Shown: positions 41,519-51,132 of the stretch, piece after piece
How positions within the stretch are numbered: the first letter of the stretch is position 1
Layout of the letters: each line of letters begins with the position of its first letter
Assembly: GCF_030077735.1 (NCBI RefSeq)
Contig: NZ_JASJEU010000003.1
Coordinates: 124,001-188,000, forward strand
Length of the DNA stretch: 64,000 nucleotides
Direction: 5' to 3'
Origin: Gordonibacter faecis
GTDB lineage: Bacteria; Actinomycetota; Coriobacteriia; Coriobacteriales; Eggerthellaceae
The notes under the pieces: model-generated
The model's database searches: none
What the model saw: the letters and a program-made list of their open reading frames with translations, nothing else
What the model was told of the DNA's origin: nothing
Translations under genes and position numbers: made by a program

Positions 41519-42751
41519 TTACTTGAAGAACTGGAGTGCTTTGTCGAGGATTTCGTCGGCGAGGCGGTCTTTGGACATAAGGGGGAGCGCGTAGGTTTCT
41601 TCGGCTGAGACAAACCAGACTTCGTTGTCGTCGGTGCCGAACGCGCGACCCTCTCCCACCTCATTACCTACAATCAGGTCGGCGTGCTTGGTGGAGAGTT
41701 TCTTCTGGGCGTTGGCTATCACGTCGTTGGTTTCAGCAGCGAAGCCTACTACCACCTGCTCCGGGCGCTTCCTGACGGCAAGGGTGGCCAAGATATCGGG
41801 GTTCTCCACCAATTCAATAGTGCTCAAGTCCACACCCTCAGTACCCTTCTTAAGCTTCTGAGCTGCCACTTCCTTTGGACGTACGTCTGCCACTGCAGCA
41901 GAAAACACCGCGATGTCGGCCGTAGCAAACGCCGCCTCGGCGGCGACAAGCATGTCACGCGCGCTTTCCACGTGCACCGTGCGCACGCCTTCCGGTGCAG
42001 AAAGCGCCACCGGGCCTGACACCAACGTCACTTCCGCCCCTCGTCGCGCCGCCGCGCGCGCAAGGGCGTAGCCGGTCTTACCCGATGAGCGGTTCGTGAG
42101 GTAGCGCACCGGATCAAGCGGTTCCACCGTGGGGCCCGCCGTCACGAGCACGCGGCGTCCGGCCAAGTCGTGCGTCATCCCCACCTCATCCAGCACCGCG
42201 CTCACGATGTCGACGGGTTCCGCCAAGCGCCCGCGCCCCACATCGCCGCAGGCCAGATACCCTTCGTCCGCTTCCACAATACGTGCGCCGCGAATGTGCA
42301 GCTTCCCGATGTTGTAGCGCGTTGCGGGGTTCTCATACATATTCACGTTCATGGCCGGTGCCACCACCAGCGGACACGTGCAGGCAAGCGCGGTCGTGGT
42401 CAGCAGATCGTCGGCCAACCCGTTCGCAATTTTGGCAATGACGTTCGCGGTACACGGCGCAATAACGAAGACGTCGGCCTCCTGAGCAAGCGAAATGTGG
42501 TGGATGGGGTCCGACGGGTTGTCGAACAGCCCCACCGCTACCGGCTCGCGCGTGAGCGCGCGGAACGTGGTGGGCCCCACGAATTCGGTGGCGTGTTCGG
42601 TCATGACCACCTTTACGCGCACGCCAGCCTTCTGCAGAAGGCGCACGATCTCGCAGGACTTGTACGCGGCGATGCATCCCGTAACACCCACCAGCACCGT
42701 GGGACGTGCGTCGCGCGCTTCCTCAACGCTCAGCGCTTCTCGTTCGGCCAT
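41519..42751 (-). CDS. coaBC: Bifunctional phosphopantothenoylcysteine decarboxylase/phosphopantothenate-cysteine ligase
   Basis: The 410-residue protein has the N-terminal FMN-dependent CoaC domain (about 14-195, 'VGVTGCIAAYKSCEIVRLL', 'APAMNVNMYENPATR') and the C-terminal CoaB domain (about 205-405, 'VLVTAGPTVEPLDPVRYLTNRSSGK'). It makes 4'-phosphopantetheine in coenzyme A synthesis. The start overlaps the hemH stop by one base (ATGA), so the two are translationally coupled. Confidence 0.95.
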   Translation of the reverse strand: MAEREALSVEEARDARPTVLVGVTGCIAAYKSCEIVRLLQKAGVRVKVVMTEHATEFVGPTTFRALTREPVAVGLFDNPSDPIHHISLAQEADVFVIAPCTANVIAKIANGLADDLLTTTALACTCPLVVAPAMNVNMYENPATRYNIGKLHIRGARIVEADEGYLACGDVGRGRLAEPVDIVSAVLDEVGMTHDLAGRRVLVTAGPTVEPLDPVRYLTNRSSGKTGYALARAAARRGAEVTLVSGPVALSAPEGVRTVHVESARDMLVAAEAAFATADIAVFSAAVADVRPKEVAAQKLKKGTEGVDLSTIELVENPDILATLAVRKRPEQVVVGFAAETNDVIANAQKKLSTKHADLIVGNEVGEGRAFGTDDNEVWFVSAEETYALPLMSKDRLADEILDKALQFFK

Positions 42752-43767
42752 CAGCGGTCTCCTTCCACATGGGGGCGCAGCACGTCGGCCAGTACGCGTA
42801 CGTGCGCGCGGCTGCGGTCAAGGCAGGGAACGTACACGAGGCTGTCCTCGTGCGGGGTGCCCCCCGTTTCCTTAATCTTGTCGTAGTAGTACGGCTTGAG
42901 TTCGTGGTCAACGTCGTAGAGCGTCTCCAGGCAATCCACGGCGAAGTTCGGGCACACGAGAAACACGCGCCCAACCCGTGCCTCGGCCCAACGTGCCAGC
43001 ACGTCGGTGGTATAGGGCGAAAGCCATTCGCGTCCCTTGTCGAAGCGACACTGATACCCAATAGTCCAACGGTTACGGTCTATGCCCAGCTCACCAGCTA
43101 TATGCAAGCTGGAAGCTCCCGCCTGCAGCTCGTAGGTGTCGCCCTCTTCAATATCCGTGAGCGGAATGGAGTGAAATGAGAACAGCACCTTGTCATCAGA
43201 ATCAGGGTTAAACCCGGCATGCTTGATGGAAGCGGCGATGGCGCGCGCGTAGGTGCCGTTGTCGTGGTAGTTGTCCACGAAGGTGAGCGGCACATCCCAG
43301 CGCTCCTTACGCAGCGCCCGCTGCACGCCGTCGGACACAGCGCCCGTCGTAGAATGCGCGCTTTGTGGGTACAACGGCAGCACCACGAGGCGTGTGCACC
43401 CGCCCTTTTTGAGGTCGCGAACGGCATCGTGTACGGACGGTTCGCTGTAGCTCATGCCGCAGCGCACCACCACATCGAAGCCTTCTTCCTGAAGCCGCGC
43501 TTCCAGTGCATGCTGAAGTTTGTCGTGCGCAACGGCGAAAGGAGAACCCTCGTCGGTCCAGATGGCCGCATACTTTTCAGCCGAGGCCCGTCCGCGCTTC
43601 GGCAGGATGAATGCGTGCAGAATAAACCACCATCCCACGCGGTTCATGGGAACAATGCGCGGATCCGAGAGGAACTTTGCGAGATACTTCCGCACTGCGT
43701 GAGGACGCGGTTCGGCCGGCGTGCCGGTATTCGCCAGAAGGATGCCACAACGGTCTTGCTCGTGCAC
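42751..43767 (-). CDS. hemH: Ferrochelatase (HemH/CpfC family)
   Basis: The 338-residue protein has the ferrochelatase pattern: 'GILLANTGTP' at the start, 'LPLYPQSAHSTTGAV', 'LFSFHSIP' with the catalytic His, and 'VLVCPNFAVDCLETLYDV'-type Glu region near the end. It inserts Fe(II) into a porphyrin. A GTG at 43767, with AAAGGGA 8 nt upstream, is preferred over a longer start at 43863. In actinobacteria this family often acts on coproporphyrin III. No other haem synthesis gene is in the window. Confidence 0.9.
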   Translation of the reverse strand: MHEQDRCGILLANTGTPAEPRPHAVRKYLAKFLSDPRIVPMNRVGWWFILHAFILPKRGRASAEKYAAIWTDEGSPFAVAHDKLQHALEARLQEEGFDVVVRCGMSYSEPSVHDAVRDLKKGGCTRLVVLPLYPQSAHSTTGAVSDGVQRALRKERWDVPLTFVDNYHDNGTYARAIAASIKHAGFNPDSDDKVLFSFHSIPLTDIEEGDTYELQAGASSLHIAGELGIDRNRWTIGYQCRFDKGREWLSPYTTDVLARWAEARVGRVFLVCPNFAVDCLETLYDVDHELKPYYYDKIKETGGTPHEDSLVYVPCLDRSRAHVRVLADVLRPHVEGDR

Positions 43768-43898
43768 GATGACAGTCCCTTTCGTGTGTGAGACAGGTTG
43801 CCTCGTCGTTGACGATTCGGCACCAGTGTAGCCTTCCGCCGGCGCTTTGCGACCAGTGAACAACGAAAGAGCGGAATTATCCCGGAACCTGCGCAGGA

Positions 43899-44933
43899 CT
43901 AAAGATACGGGTGGGGCGCGTTGCTTAGAAGCGAGAACACTTCGTCGCCCGCCTCCGTGCGCCCCGTGCTGCGCGGCGCGAGGGCATCAAGAACCCCTTG
44001 CAAGTCGGCTGGCAGATTGTCGGCGAAGGAAAGGGACTCGCCTGTCATCGGGTGCTCAAAGGACAGCATGAACGAGTGGAGAAACTGCCGCTCAAGTCCG
44101 CAGTTTGCCGCCGCATCTTTCGGCGCGTTCGACGTGTAAACGGGCTCGCCTACCAACGGATGCTTGGCGTATTCCATGTGCACGCGTATTTGGTGCGTGC
44201 GGCCGGTAAAGAGCTTGCAGTCGATGAGCGTGTAGCCGTCGTCGCGCGAGCCGTGTTCGAAGCGTTCCAGCACGCGGAAGGTGGTAACAGCGTCGCGCGC
44301 CGAGGGCACGTCGCGGATAGCCATGCGGGTGCGCTCGTTGGCCGAGCGTGCGATGGGCGCATCAATCATGCCGGTGTCGTGCGCAATCACGCCATGCACG
44401 AGCGCCAGGTAGCGGCGGTCGACGGCGCGGTCGCGGATGTCGGCCATGAGCGCCTCGCCAGTTGCGTTATCCTTGGCCACCAGCATAAGGCCCGTTGTGT
44501 CGCGGTCGAGGCGATGTACAATGCCCAGGCGGTCATCTTCGCCCTGCACATTGCAGAGATTGCCCGCCCCGCAGCGATACACGAGCGCGTTCACCAACGT
44601 GCCGTCGTAGTGATCGACCGACGGGTGGCACACAAGCCCCGCCTGCTTCGACAGCACCATAAGATGGTCGTCTTCAAAGCGCACGTCCAGGTCGATGGGC
44701 TGGCCTTCCAGCTTGGTGGGAGCAGGGTCTTCGGACACTTCATAGACAATGGTGTCGCCGGAAGCCACGGCATACTTCTTGGCCACCACGGTGCCATTCA
44801 CGAACACGACGCCCTCTTCGATGGCGCGCGCGGCAGCGCTGCGGCTGGGGTACAACCCGCGCTCCGCCAAGAGCGCGTCAAGGCGCATGCCCGCATCAGG
44901 TGCGGCCACGATATGACAGAGCGAACGACTCAT
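43899..44933 (-). CDS. Pseudouridine synthase, RluD/RluC family
   Basis: The 344-residue protein has an N-terminal S4 RNA-binding domain (about 14-75) and the RluA-family catalytic domain with 'GIVHRLDRDTTGLMLVAKD' (catalytic Asp in HRLDRDT) and 'LFTGRTHQIRVHMEY'. It modifies uridines in 23S rRNA or other RNA; the exact sites are not predictable. The start overlaps the lspA stop (ATGA). This lspA-rluD pairing is widely conserved. Confidence 0.93.
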   Translation of the reverse strand: MSRSLCHIVAAPDAGMRLDALLAERGLYPSRSAAARAIEEGVVFVNGTVVAKKYAVASGDTIVYEVSEDPAPTKLEGQPIDLDVRFEDDHLMVLSKQAGLVCHPSVDHYDGTLVNALVYRCGAGNLCNVQGEDDRLGIVHRLDRDTTGLMLVAKDNATGEALMADIRDRAVDRRYLALVHGVIAHDTGMIDAPIARSANERTRMAIRDVPSARDAVTTFRVLERFEHGSRDDGYTLIDCKLFTGRTHQIRVHMEYAKHPLVGEPVYTSNAPKDAAANCGLERQFLHSFMLSFEHPMTGESLSFADNLPADLQGVLDALAPRSTGRTEAGDEVFSLLSNAPHPYL

Positions 44934-45511
44934 TGATCCTCGCCCTCTTCGCCCGATGCCGCAAGCTGGCGTTCCTCATGCGCCGCGCGACGATAGCTGA
45001 GCAGCATGCCGACCACAAACAGCACAAACCCACACATCACTCCAATATCAGCCACATTGAACACCGGGAAGTCAATAAACACCGGCTCGATGAAGTCCAC
45101 CACGTAACCCAGGGTGAAGCGGTCTAGCGCATTGCCGAGGCCACCCGCCACCACAAGCCCCACGCCGATGGTTTCCAACACACTCGGCCGCGGCGAAAGC
45201 ACGAAAAGATACGCGGTTAGAAACACGCACACCAGAAGCGACACCACGCCCAGCAGAAACGTCGAGTCGCCAAACAGTCCCCAGGCCATGCCTGTGTTGT
45301 GCACCAGGCGGAAGCGCACGAGGCCAAGAAACGGCCCCGCGGCCACCTCGCCCACCGCAAACGAGCCGTTGAAGTATGCCTTGGTAAGCTGGTCAAGCGC
45401 GAACCACACTGCCACAAGGGCAGCGAGAATCACGGCAGCGCGGGGGCGTGAGAGCCCCGCCAGCCGCGCGGGGGCAGGGCTGGCGGTTTCGGCGTGCTTC
45501 TGCTCCTCCAA
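44930..45511 (-). CDS. lspA: Lipoprotein signal peptidase (prolipoprotein signal peptidase II)
   Basis: The 193-residue membrane aspartyl protease has four helices and the two active-site regions 'RLVHNTGMAWGLF' with 'GGLGNALDRF' (first Asp) and 'FPVFNVADIGV' (second Asp). It removes signal peptides from prolipoproteins. No ATG or GTG is well placed; a TTG at 45511 lies 4 nt after the ileS stop with GGGGAG 7 nt upstream, so TTG is the most likely start. Confidence 0.92.
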   Translation of the reverse strand: MEEQKHAETASPAPARLAGLSRPRAAVILAALVAVWFALDQLTKAYFNGSFAVGEVAAGPFLGLVRFRLVHNTGMAWGLFGDSTFLLGVVSLLVCVFLTAYLFVLSPRPSVLETIGVGLVVAGGLGNALDRFTLGYVVDFIEPVFIDFPVFNVADIGVMCGFVLFVVGMLLSYRRAAHEERQLAASGEEGEDQ

Positions 45512-45515
45512 GAGC

Positions 45516-48365
45516 CTACTCCCCCTTCGCCGCGAGGATGTCCAGCACATCTCCGCAGCGCTCACACACATCCGGATGGTTAGCGTTGCCGCCCAGTTCG
45601 CGGTAGTTCCAGCAGCGCGGGCACTTCTCGCCGGTAGCGGGCGTGATGGTTACCGCCAGCTCGTCGGCCTCTTCGAAGGCCACGCTCGCCACGATGAACA
45701 GCTCCTCGAACACCTCACGGTCGAACTGCTCCGTCACGTCGAGCACCGAGCGCGGCGCACGCACCACGACGGCCGCCTCCTGGCTCTTGTTGACGACCTT
45801 CTCCGCGCGGGCATCTTCAAGCGCCTTGGTCACCACTTCGCGCACGCCCAGCACCACGCCGAAGTTCTCGGCAATCTTCTCGGCAGCGGCATGCTCGGGC
45901 AGCGCGGGCATAAAGTCGCGGCGCTCAGGCCAGCCCGCCAACTGTACGTTCGTTGGACGGCCTTCGCGCTCACGCAGCGCAACCGGGTAGTGTTCCCACA
46001 CCTCGTCGGTCGTGAACGACAGGATGGGCGACAGCACGCGCACAAGCACCTCAAGAATGTTCATGAGCACAGTCTGCACGGCGCGGCGGCGCGGCGAATC
46101 GGGCGCCTCAGAGTACATGCGATCCTTTGTGGCGTCCATGTACACCGACGACAGATCGTTCACGATGTAGTCATACACCGCGCGATACACCAGGTGGAAC
46201 TTGTAGTCGTCGTAGGCTGCTTCCACGTCAGCGAGCAGGTGCTGCGTGCGCACCATCATCCACTGATCCATCGGCTCAAGCACATCCCACTCGGTGACGA
46301 CGTTACGCTCGTCGTTGAAGTCGTCGAGCGAGCCCAATAGGAAGCGGAACGTGTTGCGGATGCGGCGGTAGGCCTCGCTCGTGCGCTGCAGAATCTCGTC
46401 GGAGATACTCACGTCCTGCGAGTAGTCAACGCTCGCCACCCACAGGCGCAGCACGTCGGCGCCGGACTTCGCCATAACCTCGGCCGGATCCACGCCGTTG
46501 CCGAGCGACTTCGACATCTTACGGCCCTCGCCGTCCACCGTGAAGCCGCAGTGCATGACACTCTTGTACGGCGGCACACCGTAGGCGCCCATGCTGGTGA
46601 GGAGGGATGACTGGAACCAGCCACGGTGCTGGTCAGAGCCTTCCAGATACATGTCGGCCGGGAAGCGCAGGCCCTCATTAGCGCGGTGCTTCAGCACGGA
46701 GGTGTGCGACACGCCCGACTCCCACCACACATCCAAAATGTCCTTCTCGGGCACCAGTTCGGTACAGCCGCAGGTCTCGCACTTGATGCCGCGCGGCAGA
46801 TACTCGGACGGCTTGCGCGTAAACCACGCGTCGGCACCTTCGCGATAGAAGAGGTCGATCACCGCGTCAAACGTGGCCTCGTTCGCCACCGTGTTGCCGC
46901 ACTTCGCGCACTTGAACACAGGGATGGGCACGCCCCACGAACGCTGGCGCGAGATGCACCAGTCGGGACGATCGGCCACCATGCTTCCGATGCGGTTCTT
47001 CGCCCACGCGGGAATCCACTCCACCGTGTTATCGATGGCATGGAGCGCATCCTCGCGCAGGGAATTCTTGTCCATCGACACGAACCACTGGTCGGTGGCG
47101 CGGAAGATGACGGGCTCGTGGCAGCGCCAGCAGTGCGGGTAGCTGTGCGTGATCTTCTTCTCAGCCACCAGCGTGCCGCGCTCGCGCAGCCAGTCAATGA
47201 TAACCGGGTTCGCGTCGTCCACCGAAAGGCCGGCGAAGGGGCCCGCCTCGTCGGTGAGCACGCCGTTGTCGTCAACCGGCATGAGCAGCGGCACGTCGAA
47301 TTCGAGCGCCACCAGGTAGTCGTCCTGGCCGTGACCAGGGGCCGTGTGTACGCAGCCGGTACCCGTGTCCAGCGTCACGTGGTCGCCGTAGATGATGGTG
47401 CCCTTGAGATCCTGACGGATGGGGCACGTGTACGTGAGCCCCGTGAGCTCGCGGCCCTTCAAAGACACCAGGGTGCCCGTGGACTCTTCCACCAGATGCC
47501 AGTCCTGCCAGCCAGCCGTTTCAGCCACCTGTTCCACCAGCTCACGCGCCATGATCATGTTCGAACCATCCGCGACCACCATTACGTAGTCGGCGTCGGG
47601 CGCCAGTGACACGGCCGTGTTTGCCGGCAGCGTCCAGGGCGTCGTGGTCCAGATGAGCACATACGCATCCCCCGTGGCACCCGCGGTCTCAAACATGCCG
47701 GGCATCACGTCCAGCTTGAACTTCACAAAGATAGAGGGAGAAGTTTCGTCGCCGTATTCGATTTCCGCCTCGGCGAGCGCCGTATGGCAGCGCGAGCACC
47801 AATGGATGGGCTTGCGACCGCGATACACCGAGCCGTCCAGATACATCTTCTTGAACACCTCAACGTTGCCGGCCTCGTAGTTCGGCAAAAACGTGAGGTA
47901 GGGATGCTCCCAGTCGCCGTTCACACCCAGGCGCTTGAAACCCTCGCGCTGCACGTCAACGTACTTTTCGGCCCACTCGCGGCAGAGGCGGCGCAGCGTC
48001 GGCTGGTCGATCTTCGCCATTTTCTCGGGGCCGAGCGTCTTTTCCACCATGTGCTCGATGGGCTGGCCGTGGCAGTCCCAACCCGGCACGTACGGCGTGA
48101 AGAACCCGCGCTGCGCGTGGGATTTGTTCACAAAGTCCTTGAGGATTTTGTTGAAAGCGTGGCCAATGTGGATGGGGCCGTTCGCATACGGCGGGCCATC
48201 GTGCAGGATAAACGGCTTGCCGTCTTTGTTCTTCTCCAGCACGCGCTCGTAGATGCGCTCCTCTTCCCACTTCGCAAGGCGCTTCGGCTCGCTTTCGGGC
48301 AGGTTTGCCCGCATTGCGAAGTCGGTCTTCGGCAGGTTCATCGTTTCTTTGTAACTATTCGCCAC
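45516..48365 (-). CDS. ileS: Isoleucyl-tRNA synthetase
   Basis: The 949-residue class I synthetase has HIGH as 'PIHIGHAFNKILKD', KMSKS as 'GRKMSKSLGNGVDP', an editing domain in between, and a C-terminal zinc finger 'CPRCWNYRELG' with 'CERCGDV'. This is the bacterial (IleS1) type. The start appears to be GTG 48365; an ATG at 48341 is an alternative. The 214-bp gap to divergent degV is too short for a clear T-box, and none was recognised. Confidence 0.95.
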   Translation of the reverse strand: MANSYKETMNLPKTDFAMRANLPESEPKRLAKWEEERIYERVLEKNKDGKPFILHDGPPYANGPIHIGHAFNKILKDFVNKSHAQRGFFTPYVPGWDCHGQPIEHMVEKTLGPEKMAKIDQPTLRRLCREWAEKYVDVQREGFKRLGVNGDWEHPYLTFLPNYEAGNVEVFKKMYLDGSVYRGRKPIHWCSRCHTALAEAEIEYGDETSPSIFVKFKLDVMPGMFETAGATGDAYVLIWTTTPWTLPANTAVSLAPDADYVMVVADGSNMIMARELVEQVAETAGWQDWHLVEESTGTLVSLKGRELTGLTYTCPIRQDLKGTIIYGDHVTLDTGTGCVHTAPGHGQDDYLVALEFDVPLLMPVDDNGVLTDEAGPFAGLSVDDANPVIIDWLRERGTLVAEKKITHSYPHCWRCHEPVIFRATDQWFVSMDKNSLREDALHAIDNTVEWIPAWAKNRIGSMVADRPDWCISRQRSWGVPIPVFKCAKCGNTVANEATFDAVIDLFYREGADAWFTRKPSEYLPRGIKCETCGCTELVPEKDILDVWWESGVSHTSVLKHRANEGLRFPADMYLEGSDQHRGWFQSSLLTSMGAYGVPPYKSVMHCGFTVDGEGRKMSKSLGNGVDPAEVMAKSGADVLRLWVASVDYSQDVSISDEILQRTSEAYRRIRNTFRFLLGSLDDFNDERNVVTEWDVLEPMDQWMMVRTQHLLADVEAAYDDYKFHLVYRAVYDYIVNDLSSVYMDATKDRMYSEAPDSPRRRAVQTVLMNILEVLVRVLSPILSFTTDEVWEHYPVALREREGRPTNVQLAGWPERRDFMPALPEHAAAEKIAENFGVVLGVREVVTKALEDARAEKVVNKSQEAAVVVRAPRSVLDVTEQFDREVFEELFIVASVAFEEADELAVTITPATGEKCPRCWNYRELGGNANHPDVCERCGDVLDILAAKGE

Positions 48366-48579
48366 GGCCGTCCGTACCTTTCATCTTATGCTCAGCGCGT
48401 CAAGACGCTTTTCTTTCAAACCGCTATAGTATAGGCGAATGCGCGGCCAATACGCGCACATTCCCGCGCGGCGGGGCCACATTTCAAAAATGTGACACAG
48501 GAAACTGCAGGGAAATAGGTATACTTTACCGAGGACATCACCCGTCGCTTAGGCGGCGAGAGCGCATCGGAGGACCGCT

Positions 48580-49452
48580 ATGAATTTTGAAATTGTCACC
48601 GACTCAAGCAGTAACCTCATTGAGGACATGATTGATGATTTCGGGCTGCACATTTTGCCCCTCACGTTTATGGTGGACGGCGAGCAGTATCAAAGCTACC
48701 TCAAAGGCGAACACACCGACCTTGCGCAGTTCTATACCATGATGCGCGACGGCAAGGTGATCACCACCTCCCTGCCGAACCTGGCCGATTCCGAGGCGCT
48801 TATGCGCGGGCTGTTGGAGCAGGGCCGCGACATTTTGTACATTGGCTTTTCGAGCGGGCTGTCGGGCACGTTTGAGGCCACTGAGCTGCTGATGCGCGAT
48901 TTGGCCGCGCAGTTCCCTGAGCGCACCATTCTTGCGGTGGATACGCTGGCGGCCTCAGGCGGCGAGGGTTTGTTAGTGTGGCACGCCGTGCAGCGCGCCC
49001 GCGCCGGTGCCTCCATCGAAGAAGTGCGCGACTGGCTGGAGAAAAACAAGCTGCATCTGGCCCACTGGTTTACGGTGGATGACCTCATGTTCTTGTTCCG
49101 CGGCGGCCGCGTATCCAAGACGGCGGCCTGGGCGGGCACCATGCTGAACATCAAGCCGGTCATGCACGTGGACGACGAGGGCCACTTGGTACCTTTGGAG
49201 AAGGTGCGCGGCCGCAAGAAGTCGCTGAACGCGCTCGTGGATCACATGGAGCAGTCGGCCATTCAGCCCATCGACCAGCAAATGGTGTTCATCACTCACG
49301 GTGACTGCCTGGAAGAGGCCGAATATGTGGCCGACCAGGTGAAGGAGCGTTTCGGCGTAAAGGAAGTTGTCATCAACTACGTCGACCCGGTGATCGGCGC
49401 CCACTCGGGCCCCGGCACTATGGCTTTGTTCTTCCTGGCTGACAAGCGATAG
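48580..49452 (+). CDS. DegV-family fatty-acid-binding protein
   Basis: The 290-residue protein begins 'FEIVTDSSSNLIEDM' and carries the DegV hallmarks 'ITTSLPNLADSEALM', 'IGFSSGLSGTFEA' and 'GAHSGPGTMALFF' near the end. DegV/FakB proteins bind a fatty acid and present it to the FakA kinase for membrane lipid synthesis. GGAGG lies 6 nt before ATG 48580; a TATACT sequence at about 48521 may be the -10 box. No FakA gene is nearby. Confidence 0.92.
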   Translation: MNFEIVTDSSSNLIEDMIDDFGLHILPLTFMVDGEQYQSYLKGEHTDLAQFYTMMRDGKVITTSLPNLADSEALMRGLLEQGRDILYIGFSSGLSGTFEATELLMRDLAAQFPERTILAVDTLAASGGEGLLVWHAVQRARAGASIEEVRDWLEKNKLHLAHWFTVDDLMFLFRGGRVSKTAAWAGTMLNIKPVMHVDDEGHLVPLEKVRGRKKSLNALVDHMEQSAIQPIDQQMVFITHGDCLEEAEYVADQVKERFGVKEVVINYVDPVIGAHSGPGTMALFFLADKR

Positions 49453-49455
49453 CAA

Positions 49456-49470
49456 AAAGTGTGACGCGCT
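49456..49470 (+). repeat. 15-bp 3'-end repeat, third copy
   Basis: aaagtgtgacgcgct begins 4 nt after the degV stop and continues as tacgcgctacc. The same unit occurs inverted and direct at 41395-41471 downstream of coaBC. Copies follow genes in matching orientation. Confidence 0.6.
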
Positions 49471-49511
49471 TACGCGCTACCGATTACGCCAGAAGCGTCA
49501 CGAATCGCCCT

Positions 49512-49528
49512 CTCCGCCGTAGGCGGAG
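49512..49528. terminator. Hairpin between convergent degV and dinB
   Basis: ctccgcc-gta-ggcggag is a perfect 7-bp stem 8 nt beyond the dinB stop on the minus strand. T-rich exit is weak on both sides. Confidence 0.45.
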
Positions 49529-49535
49529 CATTCAA

Positions 49536-50924
49536 CTATTTATAGTCTGCGGGGTTTTTGGCGGCGGAGCCGGTGGTGTTTTCGTCGTTGCGGAGTTCGT
49601 GGCCGAAGCGAACGGCGCTTTCGCCAAAGCGGTTTTTCACAAGGTCGGTGGCTTCAATGAGACCGCGGCGCTTGCGCGCGTCAGCTATCACGGGCTCCAC
49701 GTCGTCTTCGGTGGGCGCGGCTTCGGCCACGTCGAAAAGGCTTTCCTGCACCACCGCTACCTCGTCAAAGCCGCTCATGCCCACACCTATGAGGCGCAGC
49801 GGCATACCTGGGCGCCATATTTCATCCACCATGCGATAGAGCAGCGGCGTGTACGCCAGCTCGTCGTCGCTTGGGTTCGGCAGCTGGCGCTGCACCGAAC
49901 GCACGCTGAGGTCGTTGAACTTCACGCGCAAACTGAGCGTGTGGCCGCGCAGCCCTTTGCGCCGCAGGCGCCGCCCCACCTTCGCCGCCATCGTGGCAAT
50001 GGCAGCTTCCATGTCGGTGCGTTCGGTGAGATCGACGGCAAACGTCATTTCGTTCGACACCGACTTTACGATGTCGTCTTGCTCAACCGGCGCATCGTCG
50101 CCGCCGTTTGCGCGCAGGTGCATCACGCGGCCGTTCTTACCGAACAGGCGCACGAGCATATTTAGGTCGGCGTCGGCCAGCTGCCCCAGCGTGCGAATGC
50201 CGCGGGTACGCAGTTTTTCCTCGGCCGCCGCGCCGATGCCGCTCATGGTGCGCACGGGCAACGGCGCCAAAAAGTCGCGCTCGCCGCCGGGATACACTAC
50301 GGTCAACCCACGCGGTTTATCCATATCAGAGGCAATTTTTGCGATGGTTTTCGACGTGCCCACACCAATGGAGCACGTCACGCCCAACTCTTCCACGCGC
50401 ACCTGAATGCGGCGCGCCACCGCCACGGGGTGTTCGCGATTCACCGTGGTGGGCGTCACATCGAGAAACGCCTCGTCAATGCTCACCTGCTGCACGTGCG
50501 GCGTCTCAGCGCGCAGGATGTCCATAATCTTGTTCGACATTTCGCGATAGCGGTCGAAGTGGCCGTGCGTCCAAATGGCCTGGGGACACAGGCGCTTGGC
50601 GGTGGAGGCCGGCATGGCGCTGCGCACGCCGAAGACACGCGCCTCATACGAGGCCGTGGACACCACGCCGTGCTTGTCCGCGTCGCCGCCCACCACGACC
50701 GGTTTGCCGCGCCACGCGGGGTGGTCCAGCTGCTCAACCGACGCGAAGAACGCATCCAGGTCTACCAGCAAAATGGCGGGGCCTTCCCACGGCTCCAGCG
50801 GTAAGGCATCGCGTTCCGCCCCCGTGTTTTCTACGCTAGCGGGCGTGGTGGCAGTTCCCGCCGCTCGTGCGGGGGTGCTGGCGCCGTGGAGGGGCGCTGC
50901 GCTTTGCGGGAATTCTGGCTTCAT
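49536..50924 (-). CDS. dinB: DNA polymerase IV (Y-family)
   Basis: The 462-residue protein has the Y-family catalytic core: 'ILLVDLDAFFASVEQ' (first metal Asp, about 53), 'VSTASYEARVFGV', and 'VSIDEAFLDVT' (Asp-Glu pair), then the little-finger domain. A C-terminal 'QESLFD' fits a beta-clamp-binding motif, followed by about 50 variable residues. A 45-residue N-terminal extension rich in Ala/Pro precedes the core. There is no clear Shine-Dalgarno before the ATG at 50924, so the start could be leaderless. It performs translesion synthesis. Confidence 0.93.
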   Translation of the reverse strand: MKPEFPQSAAPLHGASTPARAAGTATTPASVENTGAERDALPLEPWEGPAILLVDLDAFFASVEQLDHPAWRGKPVVVGGDADKHGVVSTASYEARVFGVRSAMPASTAKRLCPQAIWTHGHFDRYREMSNKIMDILRAETPHVQQVSIDEAFLDVTPTTVNREHPVAVARRIQVRVEELGVTCSIGVGTSKTIAKIASDMDKPRGLTVVYPGGERDFLAPLPVRTMSGIGAAAEEKLRTRGIRTLGQLADADLNMLVRLFGKNGRVMHLRANGGDDAPVEQDDIVKSVSNEMTFAVDLTERTDMEAAIATMAAKVGRRLRRKGLRGHTLSLRVKFNDLSVRSVQRQLPNPSDDELAYTPLLYRMVDEIWRPGMPLRLIGVGMSGFDEVAVVQESLFDVAEAAPTEDDVEPVIADARKRRGLIEATDLVKNRFGESAVRFGHELRNDENTTGSAAKNPADYK

Positions 50925-51132
50925 ATAAGGATTAGTCTACCATGCGACGCGCGCCGGTTGCCAAGTTGTGCTAGGATAATCATTCCCTTGCATCCGACGT
51001 GCCGCGCGCGGCTGGATGCCATGGGCATGCACGGCCGCTTCTGAATCTGCCACCAGCTGAAACGTACGCTTCAGATTCCCCTTTGGCCCTCATGCACACA
51101 CGGGTTCGAACGGGAAAGGAGAGACACCAAAG

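Noticed and set aside
48366..48579. T-box riboswitch upstream of ileS
   Set aside because: The gap is only 214 bp and shared with degV. I found no specifier loop or the conserved T-box sequence.
50925..51132. Cobalamin riboswitch before the HisC/CobD-like gene
   Set aside because: A 7-bp hairpin (gaatctg/cagattc) and a gccacca string are present, but the B12 box and the other conserved elements are missing.
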